64,000 nt of DNA, taken from the NCBI RefSeq assembly GCF_014652275.1, contig NZ_BMYM01000001.1:682001-746000 (forward strand), read 5' to 3'. Source of the stretch: Parahalioglobus pacificus (GTDB taxonomy: Bacteria > Pseudomonadota > Gammaproteobacteria > Pseudomonadales > Halieaceae). Of the stretch, positions 51,818 to 61,267 are shown piece by piece. The first letter of the stretch is position 1. Each line of letters begins with the position of its first letter. A program made the translations under genes and the position numbers. The notes beneath the pieces are model-generated. The model was not told where the DNA came from. It did no database searches and saw only the letters and a list, made by a program, of their open reading frames with translations.

Positions 51818-53746
51818 TTGACAATTACAACTGCAAAAACACGGTGGCTGGTGGCCGCAATTTTCGTGCTCTCGGCACCTACTCAGAGCGCGCCGCCACA
51901 CGCTGGCTGGCCTGCTTATGGTGCAACGGCCGGCGGTACCCACTTTTCCCGTGCCAGCCAGATTACCCCTGAGAATGTTGCCCAACTGGAACAGGTGTGG
52001 GAGCACCGCAGCGGCGATGTGCGCGAGGCCGTGCGCGACCCCGAGAACTTCGTGATGCAAAGCTCGCTGCAAGTCACGCCGATTCTCGTGGAAGATACCC
52101 TTTACTACTGCTCACCGTTTAATAACGTGTTTGCTCTGGATGCGCGTACCGGCGAGCAGCGCTGGCGCTTTGAGGCCGATGTGGACATCGACAGCGAGCA
52201 GGTTTTCACCAACTGCCGAGGGGTGAGTAGCTGGCAGTCCGGTAAGACCGGTTACTGTGAACACCGCATTGTGGTGGGCACGCTGGATGCACGCTTGATC
52301 GCGCTGGATGCAGGCACTGGCGAGCGTTGCACCGATTTTGGCAACAATGGCGAGGTAGATACCAGCGAGGGGCAGGCCGAACACCACCCGCGTGAATTTG
52401 GCATTACCTCGCCGCCCGCGATCCTGGGCGACAAAATCATCACCGGCTCTTACGTGCTCGATAATCTGCGCACAGATGCCCCCGGTGGTGTCGTGCATGC
52501 CTACGATGCGCGAACAGGCGAGCGGGCATGGGCATGGAACCCGGTGCCGCCGGGCATGCCGCAGCGCCGTGAAGACGGCACCTGGGTAACAGGCACCACC
52601 AATGTGTGGTCGATTTTGTCCGTGGACGAAGAGCGCAACCTGGTGTTCCTGCCCACGGGCAACACCCAGCCAGATTACTATGGCGGTCATCGCGATGGCC
52701 TGGACTACTACTCCAGCTCGGTGATTGCACTCAATGGCGATACCGGTGAAGTGGTGTGGCATTACCAACTGGTGCACCACGATGTGTGGGACTACGACGC
52801 ACCCGCCCAGCCTACCCTGGTTGATCTCACCATTGATGGCGAGAGCGTGCCTGCGGTGATACAGGTCAGCAAAATGGGCATGACCTTTGCCCTGCACCGT
52901 GAGACTGGTGAGCCGCTGTGGCCGGTAGAGGAACGGCCCGTCCCGCAACAGGGTGTGCCCGGTGAAACGCTGGCGGCCACTCAGCCATTCCCTACACACA
53001 TCCCTTACACGCTGACACCGCCGTTCACGGCTGATGATGCCTGGGGCATGATGATCTGGGATGAATCAGCCTGCCGCGACAAAATCAGCGCGATGCGCAA
53101 TGAAGGCGCCTATACGCCGCCATCTTTGGAGGGCAGCGTCAATTTTCCCAGTAACGCCGGTGGCAACAACTGGGGATCGCCGGCTATTCACCCGGATTCC
53201 GGTGTCATGGTGGTCTATACCAATCGCGTGCCAGGCTCCACTCGCTTGATTCCTCGGGAACAGTGCGATGAGGTGGTGCAGCAGCAAGCAGGTACACCTT
53301 ACTGTGTAGAAACCTCGATGGTGACATCGCCCCTGGGCGTGCCCTGCAGTGAGCCGCCTTGGGGCACTCTGGATGGCATAGACATCGTAGCGGGCAAGCG
53401 CATCTGGAGTGTGCCGCTGGGCACCACGCGCAATATGGCACCGTTCCCATTTTGGTTCCTGAAGGGGTTGCCGGGACTGGCTGCCCCAATGATGACGGCC
53501 AGTGGGCTTGTGTTCTCGGGCATTTCCAATGACCACAATCTTCGAGCCTTCTCACTGGCAACCGGTGAAGAGCTGTGGAAAGGCGCATTGCCTACCGCTG
53601 CCAACGCGCTGCCAATGACATACCAGTTGGAAGAGGGTGGCCGGCAGTATGTGGTAATTGCGGCCGGTGGTCACTGGAGCGGTGGAAGCCCTCCTGGAGA
53701 CCACTTGATTGCCTTCGCGCTCCCGGAATCCGGCAGCGCACAATAA
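51818..53746 (+). CDS. PQQ-dependent dehydrogenase (glucose/quinate dehydrogenase-like)
   Basis: 642 residues from a TTG at 51818 with GGGAG 9 bases upstream, which gives a short signal peptide (cleavage near PTQSAPP). An ATG at 51746 is an alternative but leaves little room for the divergent promoters. The beta-propeller shows WPAYGATAGGTHFSRASQIT, FNNVFALDARTGEQRWRFE, GNTQPDYYGG, HYQLVHHDVWDYD and the C-terminal GGHWSGGSPPGDHLIAFALP, as in membrane glucose dehydrogenase-type quinoproteins. No CxxCH heme motif and no N-terminal membrane helices are present, so it should be a soluble periplasmic form. Substrate unknown. Confidence 0.86.
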   Translation: MTITTAKTRWLVAAIFVLSAPTQSAPPHAGWPAYGATAGGTHFSRASQITPENVAQLEQVWEHRSGDVREAVRDPENFVMQSSLQVTPILVEDTLYYCSPFNNVFALDARTGEQRWRFEADVDIDSEQVFTNCRGVSSWQSGKTGYCEHRIVVGTLDARLIALDAGTGERCTDFGNNGEVDTSEGQAEHHPREFGITSPPAILGDKIITGSYVLDNLRTDAPGGVVHAYDARTGERAWAWNPVPPGMPQRREDGTWVTGTTNVWSILSVDEERNLVFLPTGNTQPDYYGGHRDGLDYYSSSVIALNGDTGEVVWHYQLVHHDVWDYDAPAQPTLVDLTIDGESVPAVIQVSKMGMTFALHRETGEPLWPVEERPVPQQGVPGETLAATQPFPTHIPYTLTPPFTADDAWGMMIWDESACRDKISAMRNEGAYTPPSLEGSVNFPSNAGGNNWGSPAIHPDSGVMVVYTNRVPGSTRLIPREQCDEVVQQQAGTPYCVETSMVTSPLGVPCSEPPWGTLDGIDIVAGKRIWSVPLGTTRNMAPFPFWFLKGLPGLAAPMMTASGLVFSGISNDHNLRAFSLATGEELWKGALPTAANALPMTYQLEEGGRQYVVIAAGGHWSGGSPPGDHLIAFALPESGSAQ

Positions 53747-53777
53747 TTGAGTATTCAACCGATAACCCGAGAATCTT

Positions 53778-54386
53778 ATGAAAGCGTTGGCCCGGTTCCC
53801 CCTATTAGTATTGTTCCTTTGCTTTGCCGGTGCGCAGGCCTCGGAGGAGGCCGCTATCGGCACTGCCATAGACCAGTTCCATCAAGCCGCCGCTGAAGCG
53901 GACCTCGACACCTACACGGGCCTGATGGCATCCGATTTCGTGTTTCTGGGTACCGATGCTACAGAGCGCTGGGAGCGCGAGAGCTTTATCAGCTTCTCAA
54001 AACCCCATTTCGATAGCGGCCAGGGTTGGACCTATACGCCCACGGAGCGCAGCATCAGTGTATTGAGTGACGGTGAAACGGCCTTCTTCGACGAGCTTCT
54101 TGCGCATGATCGCTTGGGGCAATGCCGAGGCAGTGGTGTGCTGGTGAAGCGTGATGATCGATGGCTGTTAGCGCAGTACAACCTCAGTGTACCGGTACCC
54201 AATGACATCGTTTATCAAGTGGCCAATAGCATTCAGTCCTTTGGGGCGGGTACGCCCTTGCCGGTTGCTGTGACTGTACCCGATGCCGCTTCGGACGAAT
54301 CGGCGCAGACGGAAGAGGCTGCAGAGGAAGACGAGAGCTGGTGCCGCAAGCGGCGCCACAAAACCAACAAGCGGGCCGACTGTTAA
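53778..54386 (+). CDS. Exported NTF2-like/SnoaL-like protein
   Basis: 202 residues with a signal peptide (cleavage near AQASEE). The central domain (AIDQFHQAAAEADLDTYTGL, FVFLGTDATERWERESF, LVKRDDRWLLAQYNLSVPVP) is a small cone-shaped NTF2 fold seen in DUF4440/SnoaL_3 proteins. The tail is acidic (EEAAEEDESW), then basic (RKRRHKTNKR), ending in Cys. It lies 31 bases after the PQQ dehydrogenase, probably in the same transcript. Function unknown. Confidence 0.78.
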   Translation: MKALARFPLLVLFLCFAGAQASEEAAIGTAIDQFHQAAAEADLDTYTGLMASDFVFLGTDATERWERESFISFSKPHFDSGQGWTYTPTERSISVLSDGETAFFDELLAHDRLGQCRGSGVLVKRDDRWLLAQYNLSVPVPNDIVYQVANSIQSFGAGTPLPVAVTVPDAASDESAQTEEAAEEDESWCRKRRHKTNKRADC

Positions 54387-54393
54387 GTCGAAT

Positions 54394-54930
54394 TTATGCC
54401 GGACGGCAACTGCTCGCCGCCATTGCCTGGCGACTCTCCAAGCTATCGCCGATGGCCGATGCGCGCAGCAGCATGACGCCACGTGTGGTCGGTGATGTGA
54501 ACACCTCACCGGCGAACTCTGGGGCATTCTGACCATCACTGACCAGCATCACTTCAGCTGTGCTACCGATACGGTAGGCCTGCTCACGCTGGTTAGTGAT
54601 ACCGGCGAAGTTATCCGTATTCATCTGATAGAACTGCAAAGACCAGTATCTCGCAGGTACTGGCGCTGTCACGGTGATGGGACCCTCCGACAGATCGTAA
54701 AAGCAAATGGCATAGAGCAGGTCAGGACTGGGCCTGACGACCTGCCGACTTGTTGCATCGGTTTCCAAGCGCGTGGTCAGCGTGTTCACCCCGCTGTCCT
54801 GACTGCCGACGTTGTAGAGCGTCTGCATCACCAGACTGGGCAGTGCCATGGCGAGCAGGTACTGGCCCAGCCAGGCACCGACAACGATGCCGGCGATCCA
54901 CTTCAGGAGTGAAAGAGCACTCGTTTTCAT
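54394..54930 (-). CDS. DUF1254-type half protein with N-terminal membrane helix
   Basis: 178 residues from ATG 54930, which overlaps the upstream gene's stop as ATGA. A GTG two codons earlier is possible. One N-terminal helix (about residues 8-30) precedes a domain with PSPDLLYAICFYDLSEGP and ARYWSLQFYQMNTDNFAG, the DUF1254 block. The usual DUF1254-DUF1214 protein is a single chain; here the halves are separate, each with its own membrane helix. Function unknown. Confidence 0.78.
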   Translation of the reverse strand: MKTSALSLLKWIAGIVVGAWLGQYLLAMALPSLVMQTLYNVGSQDSGVNTLTTRLETDATSRQVVRPSPDLLYAICFYDLSEGPITVTAPVPARYWSLQFYQMNTDNFAGITNQREQAYRIGSTAEVMLVSDGQNAPEFAGEVFTSPTTRGVMLLRASAIGDSLESRQAMAASSCRPA

Positions 54931-55526
54931 CGGCACGCCTCCAGTGTCACCGTAGGGACCGGCGCTGAAGCAGGTGTCTCAAGATAGGCGACTCCCGGTG
55001 TATACAGCCGCAGCAGCAGGTCGAAATCATTGTCTGTGAATTTGCGCCACGGGGGTCCGCCGGAGGGCCCAATGGGAATCCAGTCGCCGGACTTCTCCTG
55101 CGCCGAGACTGAAATGACCCAGGAGCCGTCGCTATCACGGGCAAGGTTTTCGTTGTTGTAGGAGTAACGCTTTTGCGGATTGGGGATCAGGTAGTTGTCC
55201 CAACCGTAGGCCGTGATGCTCCACCAGTTAGCATCGTAGTCACCACCCTCAATGCGATAGTCACAGTTCAGCCTTAATGGCTCGCCATCCACGGAAGCAA
55301 TACGGTAGTACACCGAGTTTTCGCGGGTAGAACCCAGTAGGCCACCCAGCGCAACGCTCGCACGCTGCAGGGCGTTAGCGTCCGCAGAACCCACGCTCAT
55401 GTTAATGGCCCAGTCGCCATTCTGGAGACTCGTGGCGCCCAGATTGGCGCCGACGCTGCGCAGAAGAAATGCGACAGCGAGCGTGAGGGTCAGCAGGGCG
55501 GCAATCAGCCAGCGCAGTAGTTTCAT
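54927..55526 (-). CDS. DUF1214-type half protein with N-terminal membrane helix
   Basis: 199 residues. N-terminal helix WLIAALLTLTLAVAFLL (about residues 6-22), then YRIEGGDYDANWWSITAYGWD, YSYNNENLARDSDGSWVISV and a C-terminal LLLRLYTPG block, which are DUF1214 signatures. It is translationally coupled (ATGA) to the DUF1254 half downstream, so the two products are probably made in equal amounts and associate. Confidence 0.8.
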   Translation of the reverse strand: MKLLRWLIAALLTLTLAVAFLLRSVGANLGATSLQNGDWAINMSVGSADANALQRASVALGGLLGSTRENSVYYRIASVDGEPLRLNCDYRIEGGDYDANWWSITAYGWDNYLIPNPQKRYSYNNENLARDSDGSWVISVSAQEKSGDWIPIGPSGGPPWRKFTDNDFDLLLRLYTPGVAYLETPASAPVPTVTLEACR

Positions 55527-55697
55527 GTAGTGACACCAATACCGGGGCGATTAGGACTATACCTCAGCACCGCGGACCGCTGCGAGACTGGTGCCCTCAT
55601 CGCTATACAGATCACAACTACCCCTATGGCGTTAATGGAAACCGGGGTGCGCTGTGGGTAAATGGCGCCAGTGAATAAAAGCGATTGAGGTGTTGCC

Positions 55698-56348
55698 ATG
55701 AAGGTCTATGCGAACCCGGGTTCAGGTTCCGCCTGCGTGGAGGCGACGCTGGCGGTTCTCGGTATACCGTTTGAACGGCGTTTGGTGGATTACTCGGTTG
55801 AAGGGATTAATGACCCGGATTTTGAGCTGATCAATCCACGACGACAGATACCGGCCTTGGTACTGGACGACGGCGCCTGTCTAACGGAAACCCTGGCGAT
55901 TCTTCTGTACCTGGCCGATAGCCACCCCGAGTCGGGCCTGGCGCCGCCAGCAGGGTCGTTTCCGCGTGCCAAACTGGATCAGTGGATGAGCTTTGTCCTC
56001 GCGAACATCTACGAGGGTGAACTGCGCAAGAACTATGCCCAGCGCTATACCGATGGAGACCCCGATGAGGTCGAGGCTGCGGCTGAGCGTTTTGTGCTGG
56101 AGAACTACGCGCTACTGGAGAAGACCGTTACCGGGCCTTACTTTTTCGGTGACTCATTAACCGTACTGGATATCTATCTCTGGATGTTCATCAACTGGTT
56201 TGAAACCTTCGAAACCGTGGCGCCCGTGTGCCCCAAGATAATGGCGCTGGCCGAGGCGGTGATGAACCGGACAGACATCGCACCCGTGCACCGCTTCAAT
56301 TTCGGCGAAGGTCTGGGCTGGGTGGCTCAGGACCACAGCGAGGCGTGA
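55698..56348 (+). CDS. Glutathione S-transferase family protein
   Basis: 216 residues. N-terminal thioredoxin fold with MKVYANPGSGSACVEATLAV (the Ser of SGSACVE is the likely glutathione-activating residue), the cis-Pro in RRQIPALVLDDG and LTETLAILLYLAD. The C-terminal helical domain contains VTGPYFFGDSLTVLDIYLWM. It is a single gene with a GAGG site upstream. Substrate not assignable. The decayed GST fragment at 1070-1259 is a separate gene. Confidence 0.88.
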   Translation: MKVYANPGSGSACVEATLAVLGIPFERRLVDYSVEGINDPDFELINPRRQIPALVLDDGACLTETLAILLYLADSHPESGLAPPAGSFPRAKLDQWMSFVLANIYEGELRKNYAQRYTDGDPDEVEAAAERFVLENYALLEKTVTGPYFFGDSLTVLDIYLWMFINWFETFETVAPVCPKIMALAEAVMNRTDIAPVHRFNFGEGLGWVAQDHSEA

Positions 56349-56501
56349 GCCGACGGGGCCGGTTTGTGGTGTTAGCGACACCGGGGTCACATTGGGCATG
56401 CGCAGCGCCTGGTTGGGTTGGTAAGAGCCTGTATGCGGCGTGTATCCAATTGCTGCCGGGGTGTAGACTGATCGTTCGTTTCACAAGGTTGTGATCTACC
56501 C

Positions 56502-58361
56502 GTGATTAAACAAGCCATTCGTGCGTTGTTGCTTATCGGCCTCCCGTTTGTTGCATCAGCCAGCCCACCAGATATCAATCGTACCGAGCTAGAAGCGTTC
56601 ACTGATGGCTTCATGGCAGCGGCCATGGAGAATCACCATGTCCCGGGCGCGGTGATTAGTGTGGTCGCGGGTGACACCGTGCTCTTCGAGAAAGGCTATG
56701 GCTATAGCCATCTGGATACTCAGGCGCCAGTGAATGCCGATACCACTTTGTTCCGCGTGGCGTCGATTACCAAGCTGCTGACGTGGGTTGCCGTTATGCA
56801 ACTCCACGAGGCAGGCGAGCTCGATCTGGACAGTGATATCAATGACTACCTGGGAGAGCTACAGGTCCCCTCATCGTTTGATACTCCCATCACACTGAAT
56901 CACCTGATGGCGCATACACCGGGCTTTGAGGATCATGTCATTAGGCTGTTTGCCCTTAATGAGAGCTCTATGGAGCCCGCACCAGATATCCTCGCGCGCG
57001 AAATGCCGCTGCGCGTTCGTCCCCCGGGGGAGCTGCCGGCGTACTCTAATCATGGAACGGCACTGGCCGGATTGATTGTGGAGCGCGTCAGCGGTCTTTC
57101 CTGGGTGGAGTACGTGGAGACGGCTATTTTTCAACCGTTGGGTATGGAGCAGGTCACAGTACGACAGCCTGTTCCCGACGCGCTCAAGCCGCAGCTTGCG
57201 ACCGGATACGCTTGGCGTAATGGTAGCTATCGAGCCGGCGAGTTCGAGTATGTGCCTTTGGCATCTGCCGGGGGTATGAGCAGCAGTGCCCATGCGATGG
57301 GGCGGTTTATGCGTGCCATTCTTAATGGTGGGGAGCTCGACGGTGAGCGTATTTTAGGTAAAGCGACTGTCGACCGTATGCGCAGTGATTTGTTCCGCGC
57401 TGATCCACGAATCAGCGCGGTGCTGCATGGTTTTTATGAATTCAGCAGTCACGGACAGTTCATTTTTGGCCACGGGGGCTCCACGGTGCGCTTTCAGAGC
57501 ATCATGCTGTTGCTTCCCGATCACGACATTGGCATTTTCATCTCCACAAACAGTGAGTCGGGCTATGCGCTGCACAGCGACTATCGCAAGGCGTGGCTGG
57601 ATAGGTATTTTCCGCAAGAGCAGGTGGTGAAGCCCCATACCTTTGACCAGACGCCGGTTGAAAATGTTGTTGGCACTTACGCCAATATCCGTAGCTCCTT
57701 TTCTGATTTCACGGAACTGGGCAGAGTCTTATCGCCACTTAGCGTGACCGAGGGTTTAGGCGCAGAAATACAGGTAACCGGCTTTGAATATCCCAGGTCG
57801 TATCGAGAAATCGATACCGGACTCTTTGAGGATAGGCTTTCGGGGGGACGTCTGGCATTTGGTTTCGATGAAACGGGCCGTGCCACCCATGTACTTTTAG
57901 GGACAGTACCCACAACGGCCTTTGAACGCCTGCCCTGGTACCACAGTCCTCGCGTTCTGGGTGCCGCGCTGGGTGCAGTCATTCTCATCTTTGTAGCGGT
58001 CTTTGTAATCTTCCCGGTGCAAAGCTTCACCTCCCACATTTATCGGGGTGCACAAGAGGTGCGTTATCGCAGAGCTGCGTGGCTGCTCGCATTGGCCGCC
58101 ATCGTGTGTTTACTGCTGTTCCTGAATGTTGCCCGTGTTTCTAATCAGCTGCTGTTTGGCTTAAACGACGGGGCGAGAGCACTGCTCGTTGGCAGCTATA
58201 CGATACCTTTGCTGACTTTGGTGTTGGCGAGCCGAATTCCAGCAATGTGGCGCGAAGATTTGCTGAGCGCGCCAAGTCGCGTGGGTTATCTGTTGATTTT
58301 TGTTGCCGGAGTATTTCTCAGCCTGATGCTGCTGGATTGGCATTTGTACCTGGGTTCATAG
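56502..58361 (+). CDS. Serine hydrolase (class C beta-lactamase fold) with C-terminal membrane domain
   Basis: 619 residues from a GTG at 56502. Signal peptide to about residue 20; nucleophile motif S88-I-T-K91; YSNHG near residue 186; HGGS near residue 325 in place of the KTG box. After the catalytic part (to about 360) comes a beta-rich region of about 120 residues, then four hydrophobic helices (about 485-505, 525-545, 555-575 and 590-610). The catalytic domain should face the periplasm, anchored to the inner membrane. A peptidase or esterase role is likely. Confidence 0.85.
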   Translation: MIKQAIRALLLIGLPFVASASPPDINRTELEAFTDGFMAAAMENHHVPGAVISVVAGDTVLFEKGYGYSHLDTQAPVNADTTLFRVASITKLLTWVAVMQLHEAGELDLDSDINDYLGELQVPSSFDTPITLNHLMAHTPGFEDHVIRLFALNESSMEPAPDILAREMPLRVRPPGELPAYSNHGTALAGLIVERVSGLSWVEYVETAIFQPLGMEQVTVRQPVPDALKPQLATGYAWRNGSYRAGEFEYVPLASAGGMSSSAHAMGRFMRAILNGGELDGERILGKATVDRMRSDLFRADPRISAVLHGFYEFSSHGQFIFGHGGSTVRFQSIMLLLPDHDIGIFISTNSESGYALHSDYRKAWLDRYFPQEQVVKPHTFDQTPVENVVGTYANIRSSFSDFTELGRVLSPLSVTEGLGAEIQVTGFEYPRSYREIDTGLFEDRLSGGRLAFGFDETGRATHVLLGTVPTTAFERLPWYHSPRVLGAALGAVILIFVAVFVIFPVQSFTSHIYRGAQEVRYRRAAWLLALAAIVCLLLFLNVARVSNQLLFGLNDGARALLVGSYTIPLLTLVLASRIPAMWREDLLSAPSRVGYLLIFVAGVFLSLMLLDWHLYLGS

Positions 58362-58385
58362 CCCCGGGGGTTCTCGATGTCATCG

Positions 58386-58415
58386 CTACGGGGTGCAGTA
58401 TTCCACCCCGTGTAG
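58386..58415. terminator. Inverted repeat between convergent genes
   Basis: CTACGGGGTG pairs with CACCCCG(TG)TAG around an 8-base loop with a small bulge, between the serine hydrolase and rapA stops. No T-run; it may be a weak bidirectional terminator. Confidence 0.3.
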
Positions 58416-58424
58416 ATGCATTCA

Positions 58425-61187
58425 TCAGGTTGTAATAATCAACCGCAGCGCCTGCATCTGCAGGTTCGCGTGCTGAATATGGATGGCGCACTCTTCTATG
58501 CGGTGCCTCAGATGATCCAGCTCCTCATCGCGAATGCTGGGGTTCACTGCCCGTAATGCCTCGAGCCGGGCGAGCTCGGCACCTAGTTCCTCGCGCATTG
58601 TCGCTTCAGCTGCCCCTAGAATGCCAGCCAGGCGCTCCTCGGCCTGTGCGCTGGCTAAACGCATCTTGGCGTCGACGTCGTCATGCACCTGTTTGATGAT
58701 GGCTAGCGCCGTGGGCTTCTTGACCTTCTCAACACGATCGTTCAAACGCTGATGGGGCAGAAGTTCTGCAAGATCCTTGCCGCGTGCATCCACCAGCAAG
58801 CGCATGGGCGATAGGGGTAGGAAGCGCTCCACCTGCAGTTCACGCGGTGCCACGCAGTTCACGGTGTAAACCGTTTCCAGCAGCATCGTGCCGGCGGGAA
58901 TCCCCTTGAGCTTCAGTGTGGCGATGGCGGCATTGCCCAGCTCGGTGGAGTGCACCATGTCCATGGCTTCCACCAGCATGGGATGCTCCCAGGTCAGGAA
59001 GCGTAAGTCTTCGCGGGCGAGGGCAATATCGCGACTGAATGTCACCGTGGTGCCTTCTTCACCCAGGTGGGGGAAGTGGCCGGTGAGCATGTGTTCGGTG
59101 GGGCGCAATATCAGGCATTGCTCGGAGTGAAACTCATGTTCTACGCCGAAGCTATCGCACAGGGATTCGAGGTAGTCCTGCAGTGTGTCGGCTTGCTCAT
59201 CAGCCAGTATCTGTTCGATGACCGGCTCCGCGACCGAGGGCTTACAGGAATTAAGCTCCAACAGTCTGTCCCGGCCCTCGCGCAGTTCTTCGCGCGTGCT
59301 GGCGGTGAAGGTTTGGGTATCTGCAATCAATGCATCAAATTCACCGCTGCGCTGGTTGAGTTCAGGCAGTAATCGATCTTTAAAGCGTTCGAAGATCATG
59401 TTGCCTGCTGAGCAACTGTCGGTGAACAGATTGACGCCTTTGTCGAACCAGTCCAAAAGCACTTCTTGGGCAGTGCCTTCCAAGTAGGGCACGTGAATTT
59501 CTACGTCGCTCTGTTGGCCAATACGGTCCAGTCGGCCAATGCGCTGCTCGAGCAAGTCGGGGTTCAGTGGTAGATCAAACAGGATCAGGTGGTGTGCAAA
59601 CTGGAAGTTACGACCTTCACTGCCGATCTCTGAGCAAACCAGGGTCTGTGCGCCATTCTCGTCATCCGCGAAGTAGGCCGCTGCGCGGTCCCGCTCAAGA
59701 ATCGTCAGGCCTTCATAGAAAGCAGAGGAGCGAATGCCGGCGCGCATTTGCAAGTGATGCTCCAGCGCAACGGCAGTATCGGCACTGGCGCAGATCACCA
59801 GTACCTTTTGCGGGCGCAGTGATTTCAGCTTCTCCTCTAGCCAATTAACCCTTGGGTCAAAGCCCAGCCAGCTATCGTCAATAAATGGCCGCTCCGGATG
59901 AAGCTTCTCATCCACGTCGACAACAGCGTGCGTGTACTGTTCAGGCGGCGTCAGTGGATAGCGGTGTAAATGACGCTCGGGGAAGCCGCGTACGGCTGCG
60001 CGCGTGTTGCGGAATAGCACACGGCCGGTGCCGTGACGGTCAAGCAGCTGCTTGATAATGTCATCGGCACCTTCAGTGGTATCCACGTCTTCCGGCAAAT
60101 CAGCGGGAATCTCGTTAGCCTGTAGCGCTTCCACCTGTGCACTGAGGGCGCGATAACCCTGTTCCTCGGCTTGAAAAGCTTCCAGTGAATGGAAGCGTGA
60201 GGGGTCTAGCAGGCGCAGGCGGGCAAAGTGGCTGGCCTGGCCCACCTGTTCCGGCGTAGCGGTTAGCAGCAACAGACCGCGGCTGCGCGCTGCCAGCGTC
60301 TCCACCAATTGGTAGTCTTCGCCCGAGCCCGATTCGCTCCAGGCGAGGTGATGGGCTTCGTCTACAACAACCAGGTCCCAGGGAGCTGCCAGTGCCGCAG
60401 CTTTCAGCGTGTCCTGGCCTTGGAACAGATCGCTGGCACAGAGTATCAACTGTTCGCTTTCAAAGGGGTTGTCGCCGTCGGCCTCTGCCAAGCGCTCCGC
60501 ATCAAAAAGGGCGAAGCGCAGATTGAATCGGCGCAGCATTTCCACCAGCCACTGGTGCAACAGACTCTCGGGCACCATTACTAAAACGCGCTGGCTACGG
60601 CCCGTCAGCAATTGCTGCTGGATAATCATGCCGGCTTCGATGGTCTTACCGAGACCCACTTCATCAGCCAACAACACGCGCGGTGAGTGGCGCTTGCCAA
60701 CTTCATTGGCAATGTACACCTGATGCGTCAGCAGGCTGGTGCGCGAGCCCATCAGGCCGCGCGCATCGGAGCGTTGCAAGCGATCCAGATGATCGAGCGT
60801 CGCCACGCGCAGCGCGAAGTCGTCATTGCGATCAAAGTGCCCGTTCAGCAGGCGTTGCTGCGGCGTGGTTAGCTGGACGAAGGCATTGAGCTCCAGCTCG
60901 GAGATCACCACTTCCTCATCGTGATGATCGGTGCCGCGGTACAACAGCAGACCTCGGTCTTCGATCACGCCCGTGACCAGAAGCTCCACACCATCAATGG
61001 TGGCAACATGATCGCCTTCCTTGAAGCGCAGCCGGGTGAGGGGGGCCGTGTCGATAGCGTAAGTGCGTTCTTCATCAACGGCGGGGAAGCTCAGCGTCAC
61101 ACGCCTGCCATCGATGTCTACCACTATGCCCAGGCCGAGTTGGGCATCGGCGTGACTGACCCAGCGTTGTCCGACGGTGTATTCCAT
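58425..61187 (-). CDS. rapA: RNA polymerase-associated Swi2/Snf2 ATPase RapA
   Basis: 920 residues, slightly shorter than E. coli RapA (968). The N-terminal tandem SH3-like domains open with YTVGQRWVSHADAQLGLG. The helicase part has ADEVGLGKTIEAGMI (Walker A), VVDEAHHLAWS (DEAH), LLLTATPEQ (motif III), and C-terminal CSEIGSEGRNFQFAHHLILF and QRIGRLDRIGQ. RapA recycles RNA polymerase after transcription. The C-terminal rapA-specific domains (ELLPHQRLNDRVEKVKK) are present. It stands alone on the minus strand. Confidence 0.95.
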   Translation of the reverse strand: MEYTVGQRWVSHADAQLGLGIVVDIDGRRVTLSFPAVDEERTYAIDTAPLTRLRFKEGDHVATIDGVELLVTGVIEDRGLLLYRGTDHHDEEVVISELELNAFVQLTTPQQRLLNGHFDRNDDFALRVATLDHLDRLQRSDARGLMGSRTSLLTHQVYIANEVGKRHSPRVLLADEVGLGKTIEAGMIIQQQLLTGRSQRVLVMVPESLLHQWLVEMLRRFNLRFALFDAERLAEADGDNPFESEQLILCASDLFQGQDTLKAAALAAPWDLVVVDEAHHLAWSESGSGEDYQLVETLAARSRGLLLLTATPEQVGQASHFARLRLLDPSRFHSLEAFQAEEQGYRALSAQVEALQANEIPADLPEDVDTTEGADDIIKQLLDRHGTGRVLFRNTRAAVRGFPERHLHRYPLTPPEQYTHAVVDVDEKLHPERPFIDDSWLGFDPRVNWLEEKLKSLRPQKVLVICASADTAVALEHHLQMRAGIRSSAFYEGLTILERDRAAAYFADDENGAQTLVCSEIGSEGRNFQFAHHLILFDLPLNPDLLEQRIGRLDRIGQQSDVEIHVPYLEGTAQEVLLDWFDKGVNLFTDSCSAGNMIFERFKDRLLPELNQRSGEFDALIADTQTFTASTREELREGRDRLLELNSCKPSVAEPVIEQILADEQADTLQDYLESLCDSFGVEHEFHSEQCLILRPTEHMLTGHFPHLGEEGTTVTFSRDIALAREDLRFLTWEHPMLVEAMDMVHSTELGNAAIATLKLKGIPAGTMLLETVYTVNCVAPRELQVERFLPLSPMRLLVDARGKDLAELLPHQRLNDRVEKVKKPTALAIIKQVHDDVDAKMRLASAQAEERLAGILGAAEATMREELGAELARLEALRAVNPSIRDEELDHLRHRIEECAIHIQHANLQMQALRLIITT

Positions 61188-61267
61188 AATTCAGGCAGTG
61201 CTCTTAACGGGTTGGATGAGCGAAGAGGGCGCGTATTTTATCACCCGCCAGCCTAGTGGCCAGCGTC

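Noticed and set aside
52112-52999. 295-codon open frame antisense to the PQQ dehydrogenase
   Set aside because: Opposite a conserved beta-propeller, with a His/Arg/Cys-rich shadow composition and no ribosome-binding site.
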